Source: Micavibrio sp. UBA2638
GTDB lineage: Bacteria > Pseudomonadota > Alphaproteobacteria > Micavibrionales > Micavibrionaceae
Direction: 5' to 3'
DNA: 64,000 bases
NCBI GenBank assembly: GCA_002359735.1
Contig: DENS01000001.1
Location: forward strand, 196,671-260,670
The notes under the pieces were generated by a model, which saw only the letters and a list, made by a program, of their open reading frames with translations, did not search any database and was not told the origin of the DNA. Both the position numbers and the translations under genes were made by a program. Below are positions 1-8,990 of the stretch, piece by piece (the stretch's first letter is position 1; every line of letters begins with the position of its first letter).

Positions 1-24
1 TCAGCGTATTATCAGTACTCTTAA
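1..24 (+). CDS. Possible 3' end of an upstream gene
   Basis: Reading frame 1 is open from the window edge and ends with TAA at 22-24, four bases before the tsaE start. This is compatible with the last codons of an upstream gene in the same operon. Eight residues are far too few to identify it, and the frame may not be coding at all. Confidence 0.2.
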   Translation, partial: SAYYQYS

Positions 25-27
25 AAG

Positions 28-468
28 ATGCAAAATCCACGCGAATTTATATCAGAATCAGAAGAAAGCACCGCCCGCATCGCGCAAGAGCTATCCTCTG
101 AAACCAAAGCCAATGATATTCTTTGCCTGTATGGAACATTGGGGATGGGAAAATCTGTGTTTGCCCGTGCCCTTATTCGCGCCCTGTGCGCAAATCCGGA
201 TTTAGAAATACCCAGCCCCACATTCACGTTGGTTCAAACATACGAAACCGGTCAAATTCCAATCTGGCATTTTGATCTGTACCGCCTTGAAGACCCCGAA
301 GAAATTTATGAAATAGGCTGGGAAGAGGCATTGGATGGTGGCATCCTGATTATAGAATGGCCGGAAAGGCTGGGCACACTTAAACCCAGCAATGCAACCG
401 AGATTGCCTTTGCGGCATCTACGGACAATGCAAACACTCGTCTTATCACTATAAAGAGGCCTGGATGA
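28..468 (+). CDS. tsaE: tRNA threonylcarbamoyladenosine biosynthesis ATPase TsaE
   Basis: A 146-residue P-loop protein of the usual TsaE length. The Walker A motif GTLGMGKS lies at about residues 36-43 and is followed by the family's SPTFTLVQTY segment and the late WPERL motif. TsaE is the ATPase partner of TsaB/TsaD in making the t6A37 modification of ANN-decoding tRNAs in the cytoplasm. The stop codon overlaps the next start in ATGA (465-468), so the genes are probably translationally coupled. tsaE followed by a nucleotidyltransferase and addB is a common alphaproteobacterial arrangement (family knowledge). The start at 28 has no strong Shine-Dalgarno sequence and may rely on coupling to an upstream gene. 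Confidence 0.95.
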   Translation: MQNPREFISESEESTARIAQELSSETKANDILCLYGTLGMGKSVFARALIRALCANPDLEIPSPTFTLVQTYETGQIPIWHFDLYRLEDPEEIYEIGWEEALDGGILIIEWPERLGTLKPSNATEIAFAASTDNANTRLITIKRPG

Positions 469-1202
469 GAAAAACGCCACCTATCGATCAGGGCTTTGTC
501 CTCTGTGCGGGGTTTGGAACGCGCATGCGCCCGCTTACCGATACAATGCCCAAACCTATGCTCAGCGTTAATGGAAAGCCGATGGTTGATCATGTCCTGG
601 ACAGCTATGGGCATCACGGTATAAAAACCGTCGTAATCAACACACATTATCTGCCAGATATTCTGAAAGAACATGTCAGTACACGCAAGGACATGACGAT
701 CAAAATATCACATGAAACCGAAATTCTAGAAACCGGCGGCGGCCTGGTTCACGCGCGTGACCTGCTTAAACCAGAGCCATACTTTGTATCAAGCGGGGAT
801 TCTTATCTGATTGATGGGCCAAATAAAACCGCATTGCAACGCATGGAGGAATGCTGGGACAATGAAAAAATGGATATTTTAATTCTGCTTCAACCAATTG
901 AAAATATGGCTTTAACAACCGCCGTTGGTGATTATGATCTGGATCATAACGGCCGCGCCATACGCAGCCACAACAAAACAGGGGGCTATATGTTTACCAG
1001 CCTGCGCATTCATCATCCCCGCATATTTAATGATGCTCCCCCCGGTTCTTTTTCTTATTTGCAGTGTCTGGACAAAGCCCAAAAACAAGGCAGGCTCTAT
1101 GGTATAGTCCATGATGGTGACTGGCATCACATCAGTACCCCGCATGATCTTACGCGGGTCAATGACGCTCTAATGAACCTGAAAAGCGCTTCCCTGTCAT
1201 GA
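465..1202 (+). CDS. Sugar-1-phosphate nucleotidyltransferase, MurU-like
   Basis: A 245-residue single-domain NTP transferase. The N-terminal pyrophosphorylase signature is clear: LCAGFGTRMRPLT followed by PKPML at residues about 12-33. A conserved ETGGG stretch lies near residue 90 and a DGDWHHISTP stretch near the end. The closest named family is N-acetylmuramate-1-phosphate uridylyltransferase (MurU), which recycles cell-wall MurNAc to UDP-MurNAc in organisms lacking MurQ; mannose-1-phosphate guanylyltransferase cannot be excluded. Start and stop both overlap neighbours by four bases (ATGA), so it sits in one operon between tsaE and addB. The kinase AmgK, which normally supplies MurU and often lies between tsaE and murU, is absent here. 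Confidence 0.85.
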   Translation: MRKTPPIDQGFVLCAGFGTRMRPLTDTMPKPMLSVNGKPMVDHVLDSYGHHGIKTVVINTHYLPDILKEHVSTRKDMTIKISHETEILETGGGLVHARDLLKPEPYFVSSGDSYLIDGPNKTALQRMEECWDNEKMDILILLQPIENMALTTAVGDYDLDHNGRAIRSHNKTGGYMFTSLRIHHPRIFNDAPPGSFSYLQCLDKAQKQGRLYGIVHDGDWHHISTPHDLTRVNDALMNLKSASLS

Positions 1203-4200
1203 CTGAGACCGCCACAAAAACTGTTTACAATATTCCCTCAGGGCAACCTTTTGCGCGTACAATTATTCGTTCACTGCTAGAAGAAACGCAAAGCTGCCCC
1301 GAAGACCTGACACAATATATTATACTGTTACCAACGCGCCGTGCCTGCCGCACTTTTCAGGAGATATTTTTGCAGGAAACCGGCGGGCGGCCCTTATTGC
1401 TTCCCAAAATCCAACCTATGGGCGATGTCGATGAACAGGACTTGTCGCTCTCTCTGGCCGGAACCGATGCTTTAGAAGATATTCTGGCCCTTCCGCCAGC
1501 TATATCGCCTTTGCGGCGACGGATTTTGCTGGCAAAAACCATTCAGGCCATTGAAGGCTTTACCAATGGCTTTGATCAGGCGCTCGCGCTTGGTGATACA
1601 TTGGCCAGCTTCCTTGACCAAATTATTATTGAGGACCTGGAATTTTCGGATTTATCAAGAATTGTACCGGAAGAATTTTCAGAACATTGGCAAATTACAC
1701 TGGATTTCCTCAAAATATTAAGCGAGGCCTGGCCAAAAATATTAAATGAAGAAGGCGTGATTGACGGAGCGGACCGCCGTAATCGCCTCATGGGTATATT
1801 ATCAGCGCATTGGCAAAAAACCCGTCCTGATACGCCCATCATAGCCGCCGGTTCAACCGGATCAATTCCGGCGACGGCCAAACTACTCAGTGTTATTGCG
1901 GGCCTGCCCAATGGAAAATTAGTGCTTCCCGGTCTGGATACCCATATTGATCAGGAAAGCTGGAATCACCTTCCCGCTTCACATCCGCAATACGGTTTTA
2001 AAACTCTGCTCACAAATATGGGTATCGGCAAAGATGATGTACTATTATGGCCGAACGCAGCAGATACCATGCAAGCCAGAAACAAGCTGGCCAGCGAAAT
2101 TATGCGTCCCGCTGAAACCAGCAAACAATGGGCCGGGCAATATAACAAAACCCCGGAACACAAACAAAGCCTTACCGAGGCTTTAAAAGGTTTGAGTCTG
2201 GTCGAAACCAACAATCAACGCGAAGAAGCAGCAATGATTGCACTGAAGTTTCGGGAAACAATGGAAAATAAAACCAGTACGGCCGCATTGATTACCCCTG
2301 ATCGTAAATTGGCCCGCAGGGTCAGCAGCTATTGCAAACGCTGGGGCATAACGGTTGACGACAGTGCGGGTGAAAAACTAAGCGCCACATCTCTTGGAAC
2401 TTATCTCCTTTTACTCTGCGAAGTGGCGCAATCCAATATGGCACCAGCTATATTGCTTGCCCTTCTAAAACACAAATATGCCAGTGCAGGTTTAAATCCG
2501 GCACGTTATAACCAAAATGCTTACGCCCTTGATCAATACCTCTTGCGCGGATTGGCACCACCTGCGGGCTTCAATGGCTTACGCACGCGTTATAACGACC
2601 GCCTGACCGATCCGCACGCGGCCACCCCACCGGATCACTTGCTGGAATTTATTGAAGTCATTGAACCGCTTATGCAACCATTTATTGACCTCATGGTCTC
2701 TGACAAACCTCAAAAATTTATCACCTTCATCAAGGCGCATCTTGAATTGGCTGAAGCCTTTGCTTGCACCGATACTGAAACCGGGCAAAGCCGTCTATGG
2801 ACAAATGAAGAAGGTGAAGCGGCCGCGGCTTTTTTCTCAGAATTATCAGAACAAAGCCACAGCTTTGATGAAATGGACGGGGCATCTTACTTGCGTATCA
2901 TCAGTCACCTTATGGGCGATATTAAAGTACGCCCCAAATACGGGACACATCCCCGCCTCACCATTCTTGGTCAATTGGAATCCAGATTAATAGACGCCGA
3001 TATAATTATTTTGGGCGGTTTGAATGAAGGTTCCTGGCCACCAGACCCGGGCCATGATCCCTGGATGTCGCGGCCCATGCGCAAAAAATTTGGCTTACCG
3101 GACCCTGAACGCAGCATCGGATTGGCCGCGCATGATTTCATTCAGAGCTTTTGTGCGCCTCAGGTCCTCATTACCCGCGCCAAGAATATTGATAGTGCGG
3201 CCAGCGTTCCCGCAAGATGGCTACAAAGACTGGACACGGTTTTACAAAGCGCAGAAAGCGACATATCAATTTTATATGATCACACATTGCTGAACTGGGG
3301 AAACGCGCTGGATCATCAGGAAGAGACCAGACCAACAACGCGTCCACAACCCAAACCGCCTGCCGATAAACGCCCAAAGCGCCTATCCGTCACGCAAGTT
3401 GAAACATTGATGAAAGATCCATATGCAATATACGCAAAAAAAATACTTCGGCTCGACAAGTTAGACGACATCGAAAAACCGATTGAGGCCAGAGAGAAGG
3501 GGACGTTGCTGCATGATGTTCTGGAACGTTTCGTCAGCGCTCATCCGTCCACCATGCCCCCGAATGCAAAAGACATTTTATATGGCCATGCATCCCAGCA
3601 CATCGCATGTCTCCACGAAGACCCGGCTATCTGGAGCTTTTGGTGGCCCAAATTCGAACGGCTTTGTGATTGGTTTCTTGATCACGAAACAAACTGGCGC
3701 AAATATCAAAAAGCCAGACCATTGGCTTTGGAAGCAAAAGGAACATTATCAATCAAAACAAAAAATGCCGACATAACACTAAGCGGCATAGCAGACCGCA
3801 TAGACCTGATGCCGGACGGCAGCTGCGCGATTATTGATTATAAAACCGGCAGCGGCTTTTCCAGCGAAAAAATGGCCACAGGGGACACCCCGCAATTGCC
3901 TTTAGAGGCCATTATGCTGGAGCAAGGCGCCTTTGCCGAACATGGAATTGCCGCCGGAAAAAAGGCCTCCTACCTGGCATATTGGAGCCTGAGTGGCGGC
4001 GCAACGGCTGGCAAAATCACCCCTCTTCCCTCTACCAAGCAAAAAGACCTGGAAAGCATCATCGCACGCACACGGGAAGGCATAGCACATCTGATAGACG
4101 TATTTTCACAACCAGACACGCCTTATATCTGTTTACCGCGCGCCCACGCAACGCCACGCTTTAATGATTACGAGCATCTGGAGCGCATTAAAGAATGGGC

Positions 4201-4240
4201 CGCATTGGAAGACGATAATTCCGGATCGGAGGCCGCATAA
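1199..4240 (+). CDS. addB: Double-strand break repair protein AddB
   Basis: A 1013-residue protein matching alphaproteobacterial AddB in length and layout. It has an inactivated helicase-like N-terminal part (residues about 1-700, including LILGGLNEGSWPPDPGHDPW) and a C-terminal PD-(D/E)XK nuclease of the RecB family. The nuclease shows a GIADRIDL segment followed by AIIDYKTGSG around residues 860-890; the Asp and Lys are active-site residues. With AddA it forms the helicase-nuclease that processes broken DNA ends for RecA loading at Chi-like sites. The Cys pattern that binds an Fe-S cluster in Bacillus AddB is not evident at the C terminus. The start overlaps the previous stop (ATGA at 1199-1202). 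Confidence 0.95.
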   Translation: MTETATKTVYNIPSGQPFARTIIRSLLEETQSCPEDLTQYIILLPTRRACRTFQEIFLQETGGRPLLLPKIQPMGDVDEQDLSLSLAGTDALEDILALPPAISPLRRRILLAKTIQAIEGFTNGFDQALALGDTLASFLDQIIIEDLEFSDLSRIVPEEFSEHWQITLDFLKILSEAWPKILNEEGVIDGADRRNRLMGILSAHWQKTRPDTPIIAAGSTGSIPATAKLLSVIAGLPNGKLVLPGLDTHIDQESWNHLPASHPQYGFKTLLTNMGIGKDDVLLWPNAADTMQARNKLASEIMRPAETSKQWAGQYNKTPEHKQSLTEALKGLSLVETNNQREEAAMIALKFRETMENKTSTAALITPDRKLARRVSSYCKRWGITVDDSAGEKLSATSLGTYLLLLCEVAQSNMAPAILLALLKHKYASAGLNPARYNQNAYALDQYLLRGLAPPAGFNGLRTRYNDRLTDPHAATPPDHLLEFIEVIEPLMQPFIDLMVSDKPQKFITFIKAHLELAEAFACTDTETGQSRLWTNEEGEAAAAFFSELSEQSHSFDEMDGASYLRIISHLMGDIKVRPKYGTHPRLTILGQLESRLIDADIIILGGLNEGSWPPDPGHDPWMSRPMRKKFGLPDPERSIGLAAHDFIQSFCAPQVLITRAKNIDSAASVPARWLQRLDTVLQSAESDISILYDHTLLNWGNALDHQEETRPTTRPQPKPPADKRPKRLSVTQVETLMKDPYAIYAKKILRLDKLDDIEKPIEAREKGTLLHDVLERFVSAHPSTMPPNAKDILYGHASQHIACLHEDPAIWSFWWPKFERLCDWFLDHETNWRKYQKARPLALEAKGTLSIKTKNADITLSGIADRIDLMPDGSCAIIDYKTGSGFSSEKMATGDTPQLPLEAIMLEQGAFAEHGIAAGKKASYLAYWSLSGGATAGKITPLPSTKQKDLESIIARTREGIAHLIDVFSQPDTPYICLPRAHATPRFNDYEHLERIKEWAALEDDNSGSEAA

Positions 4241-4241
4241 A

Positions 4242-7200
4242 ATGGAGAAGATGCACAAGAACAATAATGCGGATCACATAGGTGCAAATGACCCGAAAAC
4301 ACAAATCACGCCCTCGCGTGAAACAGACCCCAATGTATTACAGCGCAATGCCTCAGACCCCTTTGCATCAGTGTGGGTCAGTGCATCGGCAGGAACCGGG
4401 AAAACCAAAGTTTTAACCGATCGCGTTTTGCGTCTTTTATTGCCACGCGCCGAAGGTATATCAGGAACACCGGCCCATAAAATTTTATGTCTGACTTTTA
4501 CGAAAGCCGCGGCCAGCGAGATGGCATTGCGGATCAACAAAACCCTGGCCGAATGGGCCGTTATGGACGAAGAGCAATTAAACAAAAAGCTCGATAATTT
4601 ATTAGGCCGCGCGCCCAGACATGATGAAACACTTGCCGCGCGCAAGCTATTCGCGGATGTGATTGACACCCCGGGCAGCCTGAAAATCATGACCTTGCAT
4701 TCTTTCTGCCAGTCCATTCTGGGCCGCTTCCCGCTGGAAGCCGGTATCACGCCAAATTTTAGTGTTCTAGATGAATCTGGCAGTCGCGAAATTATGGAGC
4801 AAGCACGCATGCAGGTATATAAACGCGCTGCGAATGAACGCGCCAGCCCCTTGGCACAGGCCTTAAACAATATTGCCCTAACGATTAGTGAAGACCAGTT
4901 TTCAAATTTACTGATGGAGCTATCCAAGGAAAAGACACAGATTGAAACCATACTGGGCCAAAACTGGGATATTAACGGCCTCTACACCAAAATATGTACG
5001 GCCCTGAACATTAAACCGGGGTTAAATGCGGAACAGATTATCCGAAATGCCTGCCTTGATAAAAACTTTGCCATGAACGACTTGCGCGAGGCCGGGCGCG
5101 TCTTGTACGAAAGTGATAAATCCAGTGATCAAAAAAGCGCCGCGTATCTGCTCGACTGGCTGGATGAAGCGCCAGAAGGGCGCGTGTCATCATTTGACCG
5201 GTATAAACTGGCCTATTTCACAAAAGAGAACCAGCCCCGCGCCAAGTTAATGACCAATACGCCGGCCGAAAAAAACCCAATCTTGTTGGATGTCATGGAA
5301 CAGGAACGGGACCGTTTACTTGACATCAACGATCAAATTAATAGAGCCACATGCGCCGCCCTGACCCGCGACTTGATGTTATTGGGTAGCGAAATCATAC
5401 AGCGTTATACTGACCTTAAAAAGACGCACGGCGTGCTTGATTTTGATGACCTGATTAGCCTGACCACCACCCTTCTAAGCGGGGGCATAAACGGGCGCCA
5501 GATTGATTTAATGCCAAGTTGGGTTCTTTATAAACTTGATCAGGGGCTGGATCACATACTCATTGACGAAGCCCAGGATACAAACCCCGAACAATGGACG
5601 ATTATTAAGGCGGTGGCCGAAGAATTCTTTGCCGGCATGGGCGCACAAGATGATGTACTGCGTACAATTTTTACCGTGGGTGATGAAAAACAATCCATTT
5701 ATAGCTTTCAAAGAGCCTCCCCGGAAGAGTTTGAAACAATGCGGGCACATTTTGACCAAGTCATAAACGCAGCCAATCTAAAATGGAGTAATGTTGATCT
5801 AAACACCTCATTCCGTTCTACCCGCAGTATTCTGGAAGCCGTCGACCTGGTCTTTCAGCAAGATGGACTTAAGCAGGACCCAGGGTTTTCGCAAACGCAC
5901 CACGTTTCTTTCCGCAGTGCCCAGGCAGGCCTGATAGAATTATGGCCGTTATATGAGAATGAAAATATTGAAAAACCAGACCCCTGGGATCCACCCATTA
6001 CCATCACCGATGCCCGCAGCGGGGCCAGCCTTTGCGCCGAGGGTGTCGCCAATACCATACAAAAATGGATCGAGACCGGTGATATATTGGAAAGTCATGG
6101 CCGCCCCATTGAACCCGGCGATATTATGATTTTAGTGCGAACCCGCACCGCCTTCGTTAATCAGCTCATACGAGCTTTAAAAACCCGCCAGATCCCGGTT
6201 GCAGGACATGACCGCATGGTTTTGAATGAACAACTGGCCGTGCAGGACCTGATGGCCTTGATTGAGTTTTGTTTGTTACCGACCGACGACTTAACCCTGG
6301 CCTGTCTTTTAAAATCACCGCTTATTGGGCTTGCTGAGGAAGACCTGTATACCCTGGCCGTGGATCGCGACGGATCACTATGGGACGCCGTTTTAAAAGA
6401 CGAAAGTCTAAAAAATTCAATATCCTATCTGAACAGCTTTATCGAGGATGCGCATCACATGCATCCCTTTGAATTCCTGAGCGCCGCATTGGCACGGCCA
6501 TGCCCTGCCGACCACATATCAGGACTACGCGCCATTAAATCGCGTCTTGGATCTGATGCACTGGATCCTATTGATGAGCTTTTAAATGCCGCATTGCGTT
6601 TTGAAGAAGATCATACACCCAGCCTACAGAACTTCATTCGCTGGCAAAAATCAGGCAGCGCCCAAATTAAACGCGAAATGGAAGAATCGGGCGGGCAAGT
6701 CCGCATTATGACCGTACACGGGTCAAAAGGACTGCAGGCCCCCATCGTTATTATGCCGGATACTGTGCGTACGGGCCGCCAGGTGCCGGGGCAATCTGGA
6801 AAACGGTTATTGTGGCCCCATAAAACCGGCATGGATATACCGATATGGTCGCCCCGTAAAGACATGGATTTCGATATTTACACCAACGCCTATAATGCAC
6901 TGGAAAAAAAGGCCGATCAGGAATACCGGCGCCTATTATATGTGGCGATGACACGCGCGGAAGAACGTCTATATGTCACCGGATATAAACCAAAATACGA
7001 CCCCCTCGACGACAGCTGGTATAATTACATCCAATCCGCACTTAAGGCATCACCCGCCGCGCAAGAAGATGAAGACGGTATACTGCGCCTATTAAACAAA
7101 CGCGAAAAAGAGCCTGATAAACGCTCCAAAGTCAATAAAACCGAAACCCACGCCACCGCCGCGCCCGCTTGGCTGTTTCAACCGGCCCCGGCAGAGCCAA

Positions 7201-7754
7201 GCCCACCGCAACCCCTTGTTCCTTCGCGGCCTTCAGGCAATGAACCCGCGGCATTATCACCGCTGCAAGCCACCAATAAAAATCGCTTTCGCCGTGGTAA
7301 TATTACACATAAACTCTTACAATTTTTACCTGATATCCAGGCCCCGCTACGCACGGAAACCGCAGAAAAATTCCTGAACCGCTTTGCTGCGGATATAGAA
7401 GAGCCTGTCAGAAAAAGTATTCTGCATGAGTGCATGAACATTATGAATGACAGTAGATTTGCGCCCTTATTTGGACCGGGATCAAGGGCAGAAGTGCCCA
7501 TTACGGGGCTTATTCATGGGCGGGAACTCATCAGCGGGCAGATAGACCGTCTCTATATTGATGAAAAAAATATCTGGATTATCGACTTTAAAACCAACCG
7601 GCCCCCGCCCACAGACGCAAAAGACATCCCCGACATTTATAAAAACCAAATGCGGGCCTATCACGATACATTGCGCCAGATTTATCCAACCCACGCGATA
7701 CATTGCGGATTAATATGGACAGACGGCCCCTTCCTGATGCCTGTCGAACTATAA
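4242..7754 (+). CDS. addA: Double-strand break repair helicase-nuclease AddA
   Basis: A UvrD/RecB-type superfamily 1 helicase of 1170 residues. Walker A SASAGTGKTKVL lies at residues about 48-58, the Walker B region LIDEAQDTNPEQW near 437, and a helicase motif VTRAEERLYVTGY-like segment near 905. A C-terminal PD-(D/E)XK nuclease has GQIDRLY followed by WIIDFKTNRPP near 1100-1125. I place the start at 4242: a GGAGG stretch at 4228-4232 sits nine bases upstream, while an upstream ATG at 4164 would overlap addB by 77 bases with no ribosome site. It is the motor and second nuclease of AddAB, which replaces RecBCD in this lineage. The gap to addB is one base, so the two are co-translated. Confidence 0.95.
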   Translation: MEKMHKNNNADHIGANDPKTQITPSRETDPNVLQRNASDPFASVWVSASAGTGKTKVLTDRVLRLLLPRAEGISGTPAHKILCLTFTKAAASEMALRINKTLAEWAVMDEEQLNKKLDNLLGRAPRHDETLAARKLFADVIDTPGSLKIMTLHSFCQSILGRFPLEAGITPNFSVLDESGSREIMEQARMQVYKRAANERASPLAQALNNIALTISEDQFSNLLMELSKEKTQIETILGQNWDINGLYTKICTALNIKPGLNAEQIIRNACLDKNFAMNDLREAGRVLYESDKSSDQKSAAYLLDWLDEAPEGRVSSFDRYKLAYFTKENQPRAKLMTNTPAEKNPILLDVMEQERDRLLDINDQINRATCAALTRDLMLLGSEIIQRYTDLKKTHGVLDFDDLISLTTTLLSGGINGRQIDLMPSWVLYKLDQGLDHILIDEAQDTNPEQWTIIKAVAEEFFAGMGAQDDVLRTIFTVGDEKQSIYSFQRASPEEFETMRAHFDQVINAANLKWSNVDLNTSFRSTRSILEAVDLVFQQDGLKQDPGFSQTHHVSFRSAQAGLIELWPLYENENIEKPDPWDPPITITDARSGASLCAEGVANTIQKWIETGDILESHGRPIEPGDIMILVRTRTAFVNQLIRALKTRQIPVAGHDRMVLNEQLAVQDLMALIEFCLLPTDDLTLACLLKSPLIGLAEEDLYTLAVDRDGSLWDAVLKDESLKNSISYLNSFIEDAHHMHPFEFLSAALARPCPADHISGLRAIKSRLGSDALDPIDELLNAALRFEEDHTPSLQNFIRWQKSGSAQIKREMEESGGQVRIMTVHGSKGLQAPIVIMPDTVRTGRQVPGQSGKRLLWPHKTGMDIPIWSPRKDMDFDIYTNAYNALEKKADQEYRRLLYVAMTRAEERLYVTGYKPKYDPLDDSWYNYIQSALKASPAAQEDEDGILRLLNKREKEPDKRSKVNKTETHATAAPAWLFQPAPAEPSPPQPLVPSRPSGNEPAALSPLQATNKNRFRRGNITHKLLQFLPDIQAPLRTETAEKFLNRFAADIEEPVRKSILHECMNIMNDSRFAPLFGPGSRAEVPITGLIHGRELISGQIDRLYIDEKNIWIIDFKTNRPPPTDAKDIPDIYKNQMRAYHDTLRQIYPTHAIHCGLIWTDGPFLMPVEL

Positions 7755-7828
7755 TCATCGCCGCAATTTGTGCATAATTTGCTTTTATTTTTTTGATATC
7801 CTATGCGGCCATTGGGAATCAGCTACAC

Positions 7829-7873
7829 TTGAACTATCAAATTTTTGAACCATACTTACTGTGTAAGTATAAA
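7829..7873 (+). promoter_or_regulatory. trxA promoter with an inverted repeat between -35 and -10
   Basis: TTGAAC at 7845-7850 and TATAAA at 7868-7873 are separated by exactly 17 bp. A perfect 8-bp inverted repeat with a 3-bp centre (ATACTTAC-TGT-GTAAGTAT, 7852-7870) fills the spacer. A second TTGAAC lies at 7829-7834. The position suggests an operator for a repressor or a spacer-binding activator, but no regulator is visible nearby. The transcript leader would be about 40 nt. Confidence 0.6.
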
Positions 7874-7919
7874 ACCGATGATAAATATTTATCCAATGTA
7901 ACTGCGAAAGGAAATAAAC

Positions 7920-8240
7920 ATGGCAACCACATCAGTAAATGATGCCGAATTTGAAAACGAAGTATTACAGGCCGATTCCCCTGTATTGGTGGATTTCTGG
8001 GCAGAATGGTGCGGTCCGTGTAAGGCTTTATCACCGTTACTAGACGAAGTAGCCGGTGAAATGGATGGCAAAATCAAGGTGGTCAAAGTCAATATCGAAG
8101 AGGCACCGGAAGCCCCAACCAAATACGGGGTGCGCGGCGTGCCGACACTCATGATCTTTAAGAATGGTCAGGTTGTGGATACCCGCGTTGGCGGCATGCC
8201 CAAAGGCCAATTATCCGAATGGATTGAAAGCGCTGTATAA
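7920..8240 (+). CDS. trxA: Thioredoxin
   Basis: A 106-residue classical thioredoxin. The active site WCGPC is at residues 30-34 (Cys31 and Cys34), and the cis-proline loop GVPTLMIF follows near residue 75. It reduces protein disulfides in the cytoplasm using thioredoxin reductase and NADPH, serving ribonucleotide reductase, methionine sulfoxide reductase and peroxiredoxins. A purine-rich ribosome site (GAAAGGAA) precedes the start by about six bases. It follows addA by 165 bp, with its own promoter and an unusual dyad, and ends in a strong terminator shared with infC. Confidence 0.97.
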   Translation: MATTSVNDAEFENEVLQADSPVLVDFWAEWCGPCKALSPLLDEVAGEMDGKIKVVKVNIEEAPEAPTKYGVRGVPTLMIFKNGQVVDTRVGGMPKGQLSEWIESAV

Positions 8241-8278
8241 AACTCCAGTGGCATAAAAATTAAAGAGCGAATAAAATA

Positions 8279-8312
8279 AAAACTGCCTCTAATTTTTTAG
8301 GGGCAGTTTTTT
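8279..8312. terminator. Bidirectional rho-independent terminator between trxA and infC
   Basis: Arms at 8279-8290 (AAAACTGCCTCT) and 8299-8310 (AGGGGCAGTTTT) pair with one G-T, leaving an eight-base A/T loop. T and A tracts on both sides make it functional for trxA (+) and infC (-), which converge here. Confidence 0.85.
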
Positions 8313-8340
8313 ACGTTTAATCATCAATATGACCATAAAG

Positions 8341-8913
8341 TTATTCGGAACCGCCTTGTCCCTGAGGCGTTCCGGCAACGGCAGAAGACAAAATCATGAT
8401 CATCTGACGGCCCTCGAGCTTGGGCTGCAATTCCACCTTGGATAGCTCAGCCAATTCTGATTTCATACGTTCTAATACGGCCATACCGATATCCTGGTGA
8501 GCCATTTCACGGCCACGGAAACGCATAGTAACCTTGACCTTATCCCCATTCTCAAGAAAACGGCGGGCGTTACGCATTTTCACCTGATAGTCATGGTCCT
8601 CAATACCTGGGCGAATTTTGACTTCTTTGACGTCAATCGTCTTTTGCTTTTTACGGGCTTCGTTGGCTTTTTTCTGTTGTTCGTATTTATACTTGCCATA
8701 ATCAAGGATTTTGCAGACTGGCGGGTCTGCATTCGGAGAGACTTCAACAAGATCTAGACCGGAATCATATGCCTTTTCAATCGCAGCTTTGATTGGGAAA
8801 ACCCCTAACATTTCGCCGTCTTCATCTATAAGGCGTACTCGTTCCGCTGTAATATTTTCATTGATACGTGTTGAATCTTCATCACGTCTTGGTGGTCTAA
8901 ATGATTTGCTGAT
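8341..8913 (-). CDS. infC: Translation initiation factor IF-3, AUC start
   Basis: IF-3 of 190 residues. The N-terminal domain contains [19 protein letters not shown] and [18 protein letters not shown], and the C-terminal domain contains [16 protein letters not shown] and [11 protein letters not shown]. It binds the 30S subunit, prevents premature 50S joining and proofreads start codons. The first ATG (8811) would remove about 34 residues of conserved N-terminal domain. In the same frame an in-frame TGA (8919-8917) lies two codons upstream of an ATC at 8913-8911, with AGGAG at 8926-8922 ideally spaced; no ATG, GTG or TTG lies between. An AUC start is therefore the only good choice. Known infC genes also use rare starts so that IF-3 represses its own translation. 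Confidence 0.93.
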   Translation of the reverse strand: MSKSFRPPRRDEDSTRINENITAERVRLIDEDGEMLGVFPIKAAIEKAYDSGLDLVEVSPNADPPVCKILDYGKYKYEQQKKANEARKKQKTIDVKEVKIRPGIEDHDYQVKMRNARRFLENGDKVKVTMRFRGREMAHQDIGMAVLERMKSELAELSKVELQPKLEGRQMIMILSSAVAGTPQGQGGSE

Positions 8914-8921
8914 GGGTCATT

Positions 8922-8926
8922 CTCCT
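8922..8926 (-). promoter_or_regulatory. Ribosome binding site deciding the infC AUC start
   Basis: AGGAG (reading leftward) is eight bases from the ATC at 8913. The only ATG nearby (8920) is one base from it and opens a seven-codon frame ending in TAG. This spacing supports initiation at AUC rather than at the ATG. Confidence 0.75.
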
Positions 8927-8990
8927 ATATTTTTCATCACAATAATTATAGATATACGGTGCTTTGCCTTACGTTGCAAGTAAATCTCGT

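Noticed and set aside
4164..4241. Earlier addA start at 4164
   Set aside because: It would overlap addB by 77 bases and lacks a ribosome site; the ATG at 4242 has GGAGG nine bases ahead.
4274..4951. A 225-codon leftward frame opposite addA
   Set aside because: It mirrors the conserved helicase motifs of addA on the other strand and has no start signals; antisense shadow.
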